Below are positions 46,393 to 54,954 of a stretch of 64,000 nt of DNA, in pieces (position 1 is the stretch's first letter; each line of letters opens with the position of its first letter). Origin of the DNA: Candidatus Brevundimonas phytovorans (GTDB taxonomy: Bacteria > Pseudomonadota > Alphaproteobacteria > Caulobacterales > Caulobacteraceae); the NCBI GenBank assembly GCA_029203145.1, contig CP119309.1, positions 1,451,001 to 1,515,000 on the forward strand. Direction: 5' to 3'. A model generated the notes under the pieces. It saw only the letters and a list, made by a program, of their open reading frames with translations, was not told the DNA's origin and did not search any database. The position numbers and the translations under genes were made by a program.

Positions 46393-46743
46393 CTATGTCC
46401 TCGGAAACACCCGGATGGTGATCCGCTCGCGTTCGCCTTCATTCCGTTCGACCAGCAGCCGCGCCACCTGGCTGTCGTCGTGGAACAAATAGCCCTTGAT
46501 GGCGTCCAGCAGGGCCTTGGCCAGGTTGTCCAGGTCCATCCACGGCGCGTCGCCGACGTGCTCCATGCGGATCTCGACGACATAGTCGCCCCAGGACGGC
46601 CGCGCGCTCCATTCCTTGCGAAAGAACTCATAGGCCAGGGGCTTGTAGTATTTGGCCTGAGTGGTCAGGCCGTCGATGGTGATCTCGACCGTGTCGCCGA
46701 CCTCTCGCCCGCGCACCTTGCCTGTCCCGATCCAGCCTTCCAC
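46393..46743 (-). CDS. RusA-like endonuclease/Holliday-junction resolvase family protein
   Basis: 116 residues from GTG 46743, with GGAG nine bases upstream. The RusA-type acidic motif reads WMDLDNLAKALLDAIKG...HDDSQVARL (Asp residues at about 71, 73, 82 and 91-92 region), matching the DxDN...DALNG...DDSQ pattern. RusA proteins resolve Holliday junctions, and most are of phage origin. Here no phage genes flank it: the neighbours are a secreted amidase-like protein and fumC. It may be a domesticated gene. Confidence 0.8.
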   Translation of the reverse strand: MEGWIGTGKVRGREVGDTVEITIDGLTTQAKYYKPLAYEFFRKEWSARPSWGDYVVEIRMEHVGDAPWMDLDNLAKALLDAIKGYLFHDDSQVARLLVERNEGERERITIRVFPRT

Positions 46744-46849
46744 GTGCGCTCGCTCCTTTAGCCAATGGTCGGGCCGATCTTGCCCCGCCGCGTCTGCGTG
46801 CTACACCGCCCGGCATCCTCCCGCCACGTCTGATGAGAAGCGCAGCGCC

Positions 46850-48241
46850 ATGAGCAACGTCCGTATCGAAACCGACACCTTCGGCCCCATCGAGGTCGCC
46901 TCGGACCGCTACTGGGGCGCACAGGCCCAGCGTTCGCTCGGCAACTTCAAGATCGGCTGGGAAAAGATGCCCCTGCCGGTCGTCCGCGCCCTGGGCATCG
47001 TCAAGCGCGCCGCCGCCGAGACCAACCGCGATCTGGGCAAGCTGGACGCCAAGCTGGCCGACGCCATCATCGCCGCCGCCAATGAGGTCATCGAAGGCAA
47101 GCTGAACGACCACTTCCCGCTGGTCGTCTGGCAGACGGGTTCGGGCACCCAGTCGAACATGAACGCCAACGAGGTGATCTCGAACCGCGCCATCGAGATG
47201 CTGGGCGGCGAGATGGGCTCCAAGAAGCCGGTCCACCCCAACGACCACGTCAACATGAGCCAGTCGTCGAACGACACCTATCCGACGGCCATGCACGTCG
47301 CCTGCGCCGAACAGGTGGTCAACGACCTGCTGCCCGCGCTGAAGCACCTGCACGCCGCCCTGGACGCCAAGTCCAAGGCCTGGGCCCACATCATCAAGAT
47401 CGGCCGCACCCACACCCAGGACGCGACCCCCCTGACCCTCGGTCAGGAGTTCGGCGGCTATGCGCAACAGGTCGCCAACGGCATCGAGCGCATCGAGCAG
47501 ACCCTGCCCAAGCTGATGGAACTGGCCCAGGGCGGCACCGCCGTCGGCACCGGCCTGAACGCCCCCATCGGCTTCGCTGAAAAGGTCGCCGCCAACATCG
47601 CCGCCATCACCGGCCTGGCCTTCACCACGGCGCCGAACAAGTTCGAAGCCCTGGCCGCCCACGACGCCATGGTCTTCAGCCACGGCGCGATCAACACGGT
47701 CGCCGCCTCGCTGTTCAAGATCGCCAACGACATCCGCTTCCTCGGTTCCGGCCCGCGTTCGGGTCTGGGCGAACTGGCCCTGCCGGAAAACGAGCCGGGC
47801 TCGTCGATCATGCCGGGCAAGGTCAATCCGACCCAGTGCGAAGCCCTGACGCAGGTCTGCGCCCAGGTGTTCGGCAACAACGCCGCCCTGTCGTTCGCCG
47901 GCTCGCAAGGCCACTTCGAGCTGAACGTCTACAACCCGGTCATGGCCTACAACTTCCTGCAGTCGGTCCGACTGGTCGCCGACGCGGCCATCAGCTTCAC
48001 CGACAACTGCGTCGTCGGCATCGAGCCGCGCGTCGACAACATCGAGCGCGGCCTGAACAACTCGCTGATGCTGGTCACGGCCCTGAACGGCAAGCTCGGC
48101 TACGACGCCTGCGCCAAGATCGCCAAGACCGCCCACAAGAACGGCACCACCCTGCGCCAGGAAGCCGTCGGCGGCGGCTACCTGACCGACGCCGAGTTCG
48201 ACGAGGCCGTCCGCCCCGAAAAGATGATCTCGCCGGGCTGA
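46850..48241 (+). CDS. fumC: Fumarate hydratase class II
   Basis: Hydrates fumarate to malate in the TCA cycle; iron-independent homotetramer. 463 residues from ATG 46850. TGSGTQSNMNANEVISNRA, MSQSSNDTYPTAMH (substrate site), GRTHTQDATPLTLGQEF, and the signature GSSIMPGKVNPTQCEA. The open frame upstream is antisense to the RusA-like gene and has no resemblance. A terminator follows. Confidence 0.97.
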   Translation: MSNVRIETDTFGPIEVASDRYWGAQAQRSLGNFKIGWEKMPLPVVRALGIVKRAAAETNRDLGKLDAKLADAIIAAANEVIEGKLNDHFPLVVWQTGSGTQSNMNANEVISNRAIEMLGGEMGSKKPVHPNDHVNMSQSSNDTYPTAMHVACAEQVVNDLLPALKHLHAALDAKSKAWAHIIKIGRTHTQDATPLTLGQEFGGYAQQVANGIERIEQTLPKLMELAQGGTAVGTGLNAPIGFAEKVAANIAAITGLAFTTAPNKFEALAAHDAMVFSHGAINTVAASLFKIANDIRFLGSGPRSGLGELALPENEPGSSIMPGKVNPTQCEALTQVCAQVFGNNAALSFAGSQGHFELNVYNPVMAYNFLQSVRLVADAAISFTDNCVVGIEPRVDNIERGLNNSLMLVTALNGKLGYDACAKIAKTAHKNGTTLRQEAVGGGYLTDAEFDEAVRPEKMISPG

Positions 48242-48265
48242 GACTGAGCGACACACTAGACATAG

Positions 48266-48298
48266 CGCCGGTCAGGTTCGCCCTGACCGGCGTTTTTT
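48266..48298 (+). terminator. Intrinsic terminator after fumC
   Basis: Eleven-base-pair stem CGCCGGTCAGG/CCTGACCGGCG (48266-48276 with 48282-48292) followed by six T. Confidence 0.93.
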
Positions 48299-48304
48299 GT
48301 TTCC

Positions 48305-48335
48305 CCGCTCACCCCGGCGGAGGCCGGGGTCCAGT
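48305..48335. repeat. Palindromic intergenic repeat (CCCCGG-GGAG-CCGGGG type)
   Basis: A short hairpin word ACCCCGGCGGAGGCCGGGGT followed by CCAG. It is related to one arm of the 58.4-kb inverted repeat (CATCCCGGCGAAGGCCGGGAT-CCAG) with complementary changes in both halves of the stem. Confidence 0.6.
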
Positions 48336-48383
48336 CCTTTGGCTTCAGACGCGCTCGAAAGCCTAATGACGCTCTCACTGAGG

Positions 48384-48779
48384 TCAGCGCTTGTCCCTGA
48401 TCGTCCGCCCCACGGGGGCCAGCGACAGCTTGGCCAGCTCGACGTTCTTCAGCGCAAAGGGGATGCCGATCAGGCTGACGAACTGCGGCACGGCGATCAG
48501 GATATGGGCCAGGGCGATGTACCAGCCCGCCAGCACCAGCCAGATCACGTTCAGCCCCAGACCGAGGCAACCCGCTCCCAGATCGGCGGGATTGGGATCA
48601 CGCCAGACGATCTCGCGCCCGAACGGCCAGAAGGAATAGCTGGCGATCCGCCAGGCCGCGAACGCCCACGGCAGGCCCACCACCGTCAGGGCCAGCAACA
48701 GCCCTCCGAACAGCCAGGCCAGCCCAGAAACAAAGCCGCCCAGGAAGAACCACAGCAGGTTCAGGATCAGTCGGATCAA
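48384..48779 (-). CDS. yccF: YccF-domain inner-membrane protein
   Basis: 131 residues from TTG 48779, preceded by GGGGAG at good spacing. Two YccF domains: a first with FFLGGFVSGLAWLFGGLLLA and GLPWAFAAWRIASYSFWPFG, then a second with WLVLAGWYIALAHILIAV and GIPFALKNVELAKLSLAP. Four hydrophobic segments. Function unknown across the family. Convergent with fumC. Confidence 0.9.
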   Translation of the reverse strand: MIRLILNLLWFFLGGFVSGLAWLFGGLLLALTVVGLPWAFAAWRIASYSFWPFGREIVWRDPNPADLGAGCLGLGLNVIWLVLAGWYIALAHILIAVPQFVSLIGIPFALKNVELAKLSLAPVGRTIRDKR

Positions 48780-48876
48780 GGTCGTCTCCCCGGCGCGAGA
48801 TCGCGCAACGCCCCTGATATGGCGAAAAGGCCCCGCCTGTGACAGCGGGGCCCGGGTAAATTCGCGGTAAGGCGGC

Positions 48877-49110
48877 CTAGTGCTTAACGACCCAGCGCGC
48901 CTTGGCTTCGTCCTTGGTCATGTTCAGATGGACGTGTTCATCGACGTGATCGACCCAACTGACCGGGATCATATGGTGCTTCAGGCCGGAGCCGAGATCC
49001 ATCTTGGCCAGCTCGATCTGATCGCCCATCACATGGTCCACCCGGCCGACGTGCCCGCCGTCCGAACCCACGACTTCGAGATGTTCCTTGATCATCGAGG
49101 CGCTTACCAT
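48877..49110 (-). CDS. DUF2171-domain protein
   Basis: 77 residues. The PRC-barrel-like small domain begins MVSASMIKEHLEVVGSDGGH and contains GRVDHVMGDQIELAKMD, typical of DUF2171 proteins. I prefer ATG 49110, which has GGAG six bases upstream, over ATG 49122 with no RBS. Function unknown; soluble cytoplasmic protein often abundant in stress conditions (inference from the family, not seen here). Confidence 0.85.
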   Translation of the reverse strand: MVSASMIKEHLEVVGSDGGHVGRVDHVMGDQIELAKMDLGSGLKHHMIPVSWVDHVDEHVHLNMTKDEAKARWVVKH

Positions 49111-49242
49111 GGTTGTCTCCATTACTGATTGCGGGTGATGGTGAAACGGTCCAGGCCGCGTTCGGGTCCATCACAATGGTCGATCACAGGAGCTCACGAT
49201 GTCGCTGACCGTCCATCCCGCGTCTGACAGAGGCCACGCCTG

Positions 49243-49428
49243 ATGGGCGAGATCGTCAACCTGAACAAGGCGCGCAAAGCCCGCGACAAGGCTGAGGCCA
49301 AGCGCGCCGCCGACGGCAACCGCCTGGCGTTTGGCCGCACCAAGGTCGAGCGCCTGACCACCCAGACGGAACGCGACCGCGACGCCGCCCGTCTGGACGG
49401 CCACAAGCTGGATGAACCTGAGAGCTAG
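49243..49428 (+). CDS. DUF4169-family small protein
   Basis: 61 residues, MGEIVNLNKARKARDKAEAK then NRLAFGRTKVER and RLDGHKLDEPES: the exact pattern of DUF4169, a short, highly charged, probably helical protein of alphaproteobacteria. In many genomes it sits next to an RHH-domain gene and a SspB-like or DUF gene; here the RHH gene is about 1.5 kb away. It overlaps the convergent EamA gene by 4 bp. Confidence 0.88.
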   Translation: MGEIVNLNKARKARDKAEAKRAADGNRLAFGRTKVERLTTQTERDRDAARLDGHKLDEPES

Positions 49429-50345
49429 GCCGCCGACCGCTTCGGCGCCCGGATCAGGAACAACTGCCCCGCCAGCACCAGGGCCAGCCCCAGGAGGGCG
49501 ATCCAGCCGAACCGCGCGCCCTCGAACATCACCGACACCAGCATGGCGATCGGCGGCGTCAGGGCCGAGACATAGCTGGCCAGGGCAAAGCCCCTCATTC
49601 GGGCGATGGTGAAATACAGCCCGAACGCGATCACCGAGCCGAACAGAGATAGATACAGCAGCGAGATCACATAGGCCGGGCTCCACGCCACCGACCACGA
49701 CACCCCGGTCGCCAGCCCGTAAAGCGCCAGCGCGCCCGTGCCATAGGCCATGGCCCAGGCCGTGCCGGGCAGGACCTGAGCCCCCGCCTGCTGACCCTTC
49801 CAGGCGAACCAGTTGCCGAATGCCGAGGCGACGACGGCGATCACGGCGAAGGTCACGCCCTCGACCGCGTGCAGACCCAAGCCGGCGCCCATGACCTCGC
49901 CGCCCGACAGCACCGCCACCCCGATCACCCCCATGCCCGCGCCCAACCAGGCGGCCGGCGCCGCCTTCTGCTTCGAGGCCACGCGGAACAGGATCAGGTT
50001 GAGGAAGGCCAGGGCCGCAAAGATCACCGCCACCACGGCGGAGGCGATCTTCTCCTCGGATGCATAGACAAAGGCGTAGCTGATCGAGAACGAGAACAGC
50101 CCCTGCCCCATGGCCATCAGGTGCTGCGGCCGCGTCATGGCCAGCTTGCCGCCCGTCGCCTTGACCACCAGGGCCAGCACCGCCGCCGCGATGGCGAAGC
50201 GCATCACAACCGACACCACCGGATCGACCGCCCCCAGTTGGAAGGTGATCGCATACCAGGTCGTGCCCCAGATCAGGGCGCAGACGCCGATCCCGGCCAG
50301 GGCCAGGGCGGCCGGCGACAGGGGAAGCTTTGCAGACTGGGTCAC
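49425..50345 (-). CDS. EamA/DMT-family transporter
   Basis: 306 residues from GTG 50345 (GAGG upstream), with ten hydrophobic helices in two EamA halves (ALIWGTTWYAITFQLGAVDP at helix 1; a second repeat from about residue 155). It resembles amino-acid/metabolite exporters of the RhaT/YedA type. Substrate unknown. Convergent with the DUF4169 gene and divergent from the lipoprotein gene. Confidence 0.87.
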   Translation of the reverse strand: MTQSAKLPLSPAALALAGIGVCALIWGTTWYAITFQLGAVDPVVSVVMRFAIAAAVLALVVKATGGKLAMTRPQHLMAMGQGLFSFSISYAFVYASEEKIASAVVAVIFAALAFLNLILFRVASKQKAAPAAWLGAGMGVIGVAVLSGGEVMGAGLGLHAVEGVTFAVIAVVASAFGNWFAWKGQQAGAQVLPGTAWAMAYGTGALALYGLATGVSWSVAWSPAYVISLLYLSLFGSVIAFGLYFTIARMRGFALASYVSALTPPIAMLVSVMFEGARFGWIALLGLALVLAGQLFLIRAPKRSAA

Positions 50346-50489
50346 AGGCGGGCCTCAACGGCGACTCAAGGGAAACGAAACCGGAACCTCGTTATCACCG
50401 CTTCCCCGACAGCGCCGCCCCCAACTTGCAGCCTTATGCCTTGCTGGCGCGTTCTGCTAAGCTGGCTCCCTCAGACAGGACATTTCGTC

Positions 50490-50900
50490 ATGCGCTTTCT
50501 TCCGCTGATCGCCCCGCTGGCCCTGGTGGTCGCCGCCTGCTCCAGTGTCGCCGGCCCCGAGTCCGGTTCGACCCCGATCGAAGTCACCGCCGCCTATCGC
50601 GAACGCATCCTGCTGCCGCCCGGCCATGTCCTGACGGTCAAGCTCGAGGATGTCAGCCTGATGGACGCCCCCGCACGCGTCCTGGCTGAAACGACCATGC
50701 CGCTGGAGGGCCGCGGCCCGCCCTACGCCGTCACCCTGTCGGCGCCCAAGGCCCAGATCGACCCGCGCCACACCTATGCCGTCCGCGCCGAAATCCGCGA
50801 CCCGGCCGGCGTCTTGCGCTTCACCACCGACACCCGGCATTCGGTCCTGACCAACGGTGCGCCGAACAAGGCCGACATCATCATGGTCGGCGTCCGCTAA
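50490..50900 (+). CDS. YbaY-family lipoprotein
   Basis: 136 residues from ATG 50490 (AGGAC upstream). Lipoprotein signal with lipobox VAAC (Cys17), then a YbaY-like beta domain: VTAAYRERILLPPGHVLTVK, ETTMPLEGRGPPYAVTL, and DPRHTYAVRAEIRDPAGVL. The fold resembles pilotin/T3SS-like small beta proteins; the role in E. coli is unknown. First of a run of three small forward genes (this, RHH, SIMPL). Confidence 0.87.
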   Translation: MRFLPLIAPLALVVAACSSVAGPESGSTPIEVTAAYRERILLPPGHVLTVKLEDVSLMDAPARVLAETTMPLEGRGPPYAVTLSAPKAQIDPRHTYAVRAEIRDPAGVLRFTTDTRHSVLTNGAPNKADIIMVGVR

Positions 50901-50903
50901 ACC

Positions 50904-51146
50904 GTGAGCAGCCTCGCCAAGCGTTCCGTCCTCCTGTCCGGCCACGCCACCTCAGTGGCGCTGGAGCCAGAGTTCTGGGCCGTTCTGGACGCCATCGGGG
51001 CTGAACTGAACCTCGGACGCGCCGCCTTGTTGATCCGCATCGACGCCTGGCGCGGCCGTCGCCCCCTCGCCTCGGCCTGCCGCGTCCTGGCTCTGCAATG
51101 GGCGAGCGGCGACCGCAGCTTTGCCGGAGAGAACGATGAGCCCTGA
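50904..51146 (+). CDS. Ribbon-helix-helix domain protein (RHH_4)
   Basis: 80 residues from GTG 50904, three bases after the lipoprotein stop. The strand-helix-helix pattern KRSVLLSGHATSVALEPEFW, then LDAIGAELNL and LASACRVLAL, matches the RHH_4 family of putative DNA-binding proteins common in Rhodospirillales to Caulobacterales. No antitoxin partner is adjacent. It overlaps the SIMPL gene by 11 bp. Confidence 0.82.
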   Translation: MSSLAKRSVLLSGHATSVALEPEFWAVLDAIGAELNLGRAALLIRIDAWRGRRPLASACRVLALQWASGDRSFAGENDEP

Positions 51147-51855
51147 CAACCGCCTGATCCCCGCCGCCGTCATCGGCGGACTTCTGGCCATCGGCCTGAT
51201 CGGCGGCGGCGCCCTGATCGGTCAGGGTGTGGTCAACGCCCGCGCCGGCGACCGCTCCGTCACCGTGCGCGGCCTCGCGGAAAAGGACGTAAAGGCCGAC
51301 CTCGCCGTCCTGCCCATCCGCTTCACGGCCTCGGGCGAGGTTCTGTCGGACGTTCAGGCCCGCATCGACGGCGACCTGGCCATCGTGCGCCAGTTCCTCA
51401 AGGCTCAGGGCTATCCCGACGCCTCGGTCGATCTGGGCCAGCTCGGCGTGGCCGACACCCGCTCGCGCGAATACGCCAGCCAGACCGGCGGTCCCCGCTT
51501 CATCCTGAACCAGACCGTCATCGTGCGGACCAATGACGTGGACCGGGTCCAGACCACGACCCGCAACCTCAATGATCTGGTGCATCAGGGCGTGGTGCTG
51601 CAGGACTTCCAGGGGCCGTCCTACATCTTCACCAAGCTGAACGACGTGCGGCCCGTCATGATCGCCGAAGCCACCGCCGCCGCCCGCACCGGCGCGGTCC
51701 AGTTCGCCAAGGACTCCGGCGCCCCGCTCGGCCCCATCAAGTCGGCCGGTCAGGGCTCCTTCGAAATCCTGCCCCGCGACGGCTTCGGCGACGAAGCCAC
51801 CTCCCTGAACAAGAAGGTCCGCGTCGTCACCACCATCAGCTACCGGCTGAAATAG
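51136..51855 (+). CDS. SIMPL-domain (DUF541) envelope protein
   Basis: 239 residues from ATG 51136 (GGAGAG upstream). One N-terminal TM/signal anchor (about 12-33), then the SIMPL domain (RSVTVRGLAEKDVKADLAVL; DVDRVQTTTRNLNDLV; the ATAAARTGAVQFAKDSGAPL repeat) that forms oligomeric rings in the periplasm in BP26/Omp28 relatives. Function uncertain, perhaps oxidative-stress related. Start overlaps the RHH gene. Confidence 0.88.
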   Translation: MSPDNRLIPAAVIGGLLAIGLIGGGALIGQGVVNARAGDRSVTVRGLAEKDVKADLAVLPIRFTASGEVLSDVQARIDGDLAIVRQFLKAQGYPDASVDLGQLGVADTRSREYASQTGGPRFILNQTVIVRTNDVDRVQTTTRNLNDLVHQGVVLQDFQGPSYIFTKLNDVRPVMIAEATAAARTGAVQFAKDSGAPLGPIKSAGQGSFEILPRDGFGDEATSLNKKVRVVTTISYRLK

Positions 51856-51868
51856 GCATCAACTCACT

Positions 51869-51898
51869 CCCTCATCCCGGCGATGGCCGGGATGAGGG
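51869..51898. repeat. Palindromic intergenic repeat, possible terminator
   Basis: A perfect 13-bp stem (51869-51881 with 51886-51898, four-base loop GATG) built on CCCTCATCCCGGC. It lies between convergent genes and is related to the CATCCCGGC arms of the 58.4-kb repeat. There is no proper T-tract. Confidence 0.6.
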
Positions 51899-51937
51899 CT
51901 TTGGCGACGACGAAACTTCTCAACCGACAGGTCAGCG

Positions 51938-52261
51938 TCAGGTCGCGGGCTCCGGGGTCGGCGCCGTGACCGTCGGCGGTTCGGCTGGCCGCGGCACATC
52001 GGGCAGACGCGGCGCCTCCGGCAGCTTGGGCGCCGGGACATTGATGTCCAGATTGACCTCCGGCCGCTCCGGCGGGGCCATCGGCCGCCCATCGGAATAG
52101 AGAACCCAGCCGATCACGGCCACGGCCACGATCAGACCGCCGACGATGAAGGCCAAGGCGCCGCCGCCCTTTCGCTGGGGCGGAGCGGTATTGATCGTCG
52201 TCTGATGCACCACGCGATCAGACGCCACGCCGTCAGAGGGCGGGATATTGGGATCGGTCAT
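51938..52261 (-). CDS. Small single-TM protein, member of a tandem related pair (second gene)
   Basis: 107 residues from ATG 52261 (GGAGGG five bases upstream). A polar N-terminus (1-32), TM helix (about 34-56, ALAFIVGGLIVAVAVIGWVL), then a Pro/Glu-rich periplasmic tail with NLDINVPAPKLPEAP. The TM segment and the following acidic strand resemble those of the gene 10 bp upstream (52272-52457), suggesting duplication. Not recognised by function. Confidence 0.72.
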   Translation of the reverse strand: MTDPNIPPSDGVASDRVVHQTTINTAPPQRKGGGALAFIVGGLIVAVAVIGWVLYSDGRPMAPPERPEVNLDINVPAPKLPEAPRLPDVPRPAEPPTVTAPTPEPAT

Positions 52262-52271
52262 GTCCGCCCTC

Positions 52272-52457
52272 CTATTGGCCGCTCGGCACGGCCGGGGCCG
52301 ACACCTCGGGCAGTTTGACGTCGACATCGACATTCTTTGTCTCGGGCGCGCCCCCGCGACCCAACAGGAACCAGGCCAGAACCGCCACCACGACCACCAG
52401 GCCGCCGACGATGAAGGCCAGTCCGGCGTTGCCGCCTCCGCTTGAACTCTCTGCCAT
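52272..52457 (-). CDS. Small single-TM protein, member of a tandem related pair (first gene)
   Basis: 61 residues from ATG 52457. A Ser/Gly-rich N-terminus, TM helix (about 12-33, GLAFIVGGLVVVVAVLAWFL) and a short tail NVDVDVKLPEV. It shares the AFIVGGLxVxVAVxxW core and the acidic VDVDVKLPE-like tail with the next gene, 10 bp downstream. Probably an operon of two paralogues. No known function. Confidence 0.7.
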   Translation of the reverse strand: MAESSSGGGNAGLAFIVGGLVVVVAVLAWFLLGRGGAPETKNVDVDVKLPEVSAPAVPSGQ

Positions 52458-52608
52458 TGGCTTTCCCTTCCTTCGCATCCCCTGAGGTCGAGAGAACGAG
52501 GGTCAGGCTTGGCGGTTCCCGCCGGCCATTTTCAATCGGGGCCTGACTTTGGCCTCTGTGCTGCTTATGTTCTCGTTTCGAATCCGCCTAGCGTGAGCCG
52601 CTTATCCT

Positions 52609-54954
52609 GTGACCGACCTGCCCGCCCCCCGCATATCCGACCTCGCGCGCGCCCCGTCGCCCGACGGCGTCGCCGGCGTTCGCGACTACCTGTCCGGTCT
52701 GAACCCCGAACAGAGGCTGGCGGTCGAGACGACCGAGGGGCCGGTCCTGGTCCTGGCCGGCGCCGGCACCGGCAAGACCCGCGTCCTGACCACCCGCCTG
52801 GCCCATATCCTGGCCACAGGCCGGGCCAAGCCCTGGGAACTGCTGGTCGTCACCTTCACCAACAAGGCCGCGCGCGAGATGCGCGAGCGGATCACCCACC
52901 TGATCGGCCCCTCGGCCGAGGGCCTGCGCTGGCTCGGCACCTTCCACTCGGTCGCGGCCCAGATCCTTCGCCGTCACGCCGAACTGGTCGGGCTGAAGTC
53001 CAGCTTCACCATCCTGGACACCGACGATCAGGAACGGCTGCTGAAACAGCTGCTCGAAGCCGCCAATATCGACACCAAGAAGCACACGCCCAAGTCGCTG
53101 GCCCACCTGATCGACCACTGGAAGAACCGCGGCTGGACGCCCGAGAAGCTGCCGCCGGGCGAGGATTTCGCCAACGGGAAGGGCCACGCCCTCTACGCCG
53201 CCTATCAGAAGCGGCTGGCCACGCTGAACGCCTGCGACTTCGGCGACCTGCTGCTGCACAACCTCACCATTCTGTCCCAGCACGTTGATCTGGCGGCGGA
53301 ATATCGAAACCGCTTCCGCTACATCCTGGTGGACGAGTATCAGGACACCAACGTCGCCCAATACCTGTGGCTGCGGCTGCTGACCTCCTCGACCGGCAAT
53401 GTCTGCTGCGTCGGCGACGACGATCAGTCGATCTACGGCTGGCGCGGGGCCGAGGTGGACAACATCCTGCGCTTCGAGCGGGACTTCCCCGGCGCCAGGA
53501 TCGTCAAGCTGGAGCGCAACTACCGCTCGACCAAGCATATCCTCGGCGCCGCCTCGGCCCTGATCGCCACCAATCAGGACCGTCTGGGCAAGACCCTGTG
53601 GACCGAGGACGACAGCGGCGACAAGGTGCGCGTGCGCGGCGTCTGGGACGGCGAGGCCGAGGCCCGCCTGATCGCCGACGAGATCGAAACCGCCCGCAAG
53701 TCGGGCATGAAATACCGGGACATGGCCGTTCTGGTCCGCGCCTCCTTCCAGATGCGGGCGTTCGAAGAGCGCTTCGTCATGCTGGCCGTCCCCTATCAGG
53801 TCATCGGCGGCCCCCGCTTCTTCGAGCGCGCCGAGATCCGCGACGCCCACGCCTACCTGCGCCTGATCCAGTCCGAGGACGACGATCTGGCCTTCGAGCG
53901 CATCGTCAACGTGCCCAAGCGCGGCATCGGCGACACCAGCGTCCAGAAGATCCTGCACATCGCGCGCGAGAACGGCGTGTCGGCCATGCAGGCCGTCCGC
54001 CACCTGATCACGACGGATGAGCTTCAGGCCCGCACCCGCACGCCCCTGGCCAATTTCGTCCGTGACCTCGACCGCTGGCGCGATCTGGCGACCATGGGCA
54101 CGCCCCACTGGCAGGTCACAGAGACCCTGCTGGACGAGAGCGGCTACACCGACATGCAGAAGGCCGACCGCACCAGCGGCCAGACACGCCTGGACAACCT
54201 CAAGGAACTGACCCAGGCCATGCAGTCGTTCGAGACGCTGCAGGGCTATCTGGAGCACGTCTCCCTGGTCATGGACCTCGACCGGGCCGCGCCCGAATCC
54301 GAAAGCGGCGCGGTGCAAATCATGACCCTGCACGGCGCCAAGGGGCTGGAGTTCCCCCTGGTCTTCCTGCCCGGCTGGGAGGAAGGCGTCTTCCCCTCGC
54401 AGCGCAGCATCGACGAAAAGGGCGTGAAGGGTCTGGAGGAGGAACGCCGCCTGGCCTACGTCGGCGTCACCCGCGCCAAGCAGGACGCGCGCATCAGCTT
54501 CGCCGCCAACCGCCTGGTCTATGGCCGCTGGACCTCGCAACTGCCCAGCCGCTTCGTCGACGAACTGCCCCTCGCCCACGTCGAGCCGCAGTCGGACACC
54601 GGCTACTATGGCGCCTCGACCGGCATGAAAGAGGCCAAGAGCCGCTGGGACGACGCCCCCTCCTTCGGCGCCGGCTATTCCAGCCCCGGTTGGAAGCGCG
54701 CCCAGAGCTTCACCTCGACCCAGACGCCCAAGCCCGCCTACGCCCGCCGCGCCGTGATCGAGGGCGAAGGGCGCCTGATCGCCACCGCCGATCCCAAGAC
54801 CGGCTCCGGCTGGTCGCGCGGCGACCGCGTCTTCCACCAGAAGTTCGGCTACGGCGCCGTCCGCGCCGTCGAGGGCAACAAGCTGATCGTCACCTTCGAA
54901 AAGGCCGGCGAGAAGAAGGTCATCGACAGCTTCGTCGAGAAGGTCGCCCCCTAG
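52609..54954 (+). CDS. uvrD: ATP-dependent DNA helicase UvrD/PcrA
   Basis: SF1A 3'-5' helicase of nucleotide-excision and mismatch repair. 781 residues from GTG 52609. Q motif region LNPEQRLAVE, Walker A AGAGTGKT, motif Ia TFTNKAA, II VDEYQDTN, III VGDDDQSIYGWRGAE, IV NYRSTKHIL, V TLHGAKGLEFP, VI YVGVTRAKQ. The C-terminus has the Tudor-like end GDRVFHQKFGYGAV. No LexA box was found upstream. Convergent with ltrA (4-bp overlap). Confidence 0.95.
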   Translation: MTDLPAPRISDLARAPSPDGVAGVRDYLSGLNPEQRLAVETTEGPVLVLAGAGTGKTRVLTTRLAHILATGRAKPWELLVVTFTNKAAREMRERITHLIGPSAEGLRWLGTFHSVAAQILRRHAELVGLKSSFTILDTDDQERLLKQLLEAANIDTKKHTPKSLAHLIDHWKNRGWTPEKLPPGEDFANGKGHALYAAYQKRLATLNACDFGDLLLHNLTILSQHVDLAAEYRNRFRYILVDEYQDTNVAQYLWLRLLTSSTGNVCCVGDDDQSIYGWRGAEVDNILRFERDFPGARIVKLERNYRSTKHILGAASALIATNQDRLGKTLWTEDDSGDKVRVRGVWDGEAEARLIADEIETARKSGMKYRDMAVLVRASFQMRAFEERFVMLAVPYQVIGGPRFFERAEIRDAHAYLRLIQSEDDDLAFERIVNVPKRGIGDTSVQKILHIARENGVSAMQAVRHLITTDELQARTRTPLANFVRDLDRWRDLATMGTPHWQVTETLLDESGYTDMQKADRTSGQTRLDNLKELTQAMQSFETLQGYLEHVSLVMDLDRAAPESESGAVQIMTLHGAKGLEFPLVFLPGWEEGVFPSQRSIDEKGVKGLEEERRLAYVGVTRAKQDARISFAANRLVYGRWTSQLPSRFVDELPLAHVEPQSDTGYYGASTGMKEAKSRWDDAPSFGAGYSSPGWKRAQSFTSTQTPKPAYARRAVIEGEGRLIATADPKTGSGWSRGDRVFHQKFGYGAVRAVEGNKLIVTFEKAGEKKVIDSFVEKVAP

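Noticed and set aside
52458..52608. Possible LexA box upstream of uvrD (GTTCTCGTTTCGAAT)
   Set aside because: Only one half-site fits GTTC/GAAC at the required spacing; not a convincing SOS box.
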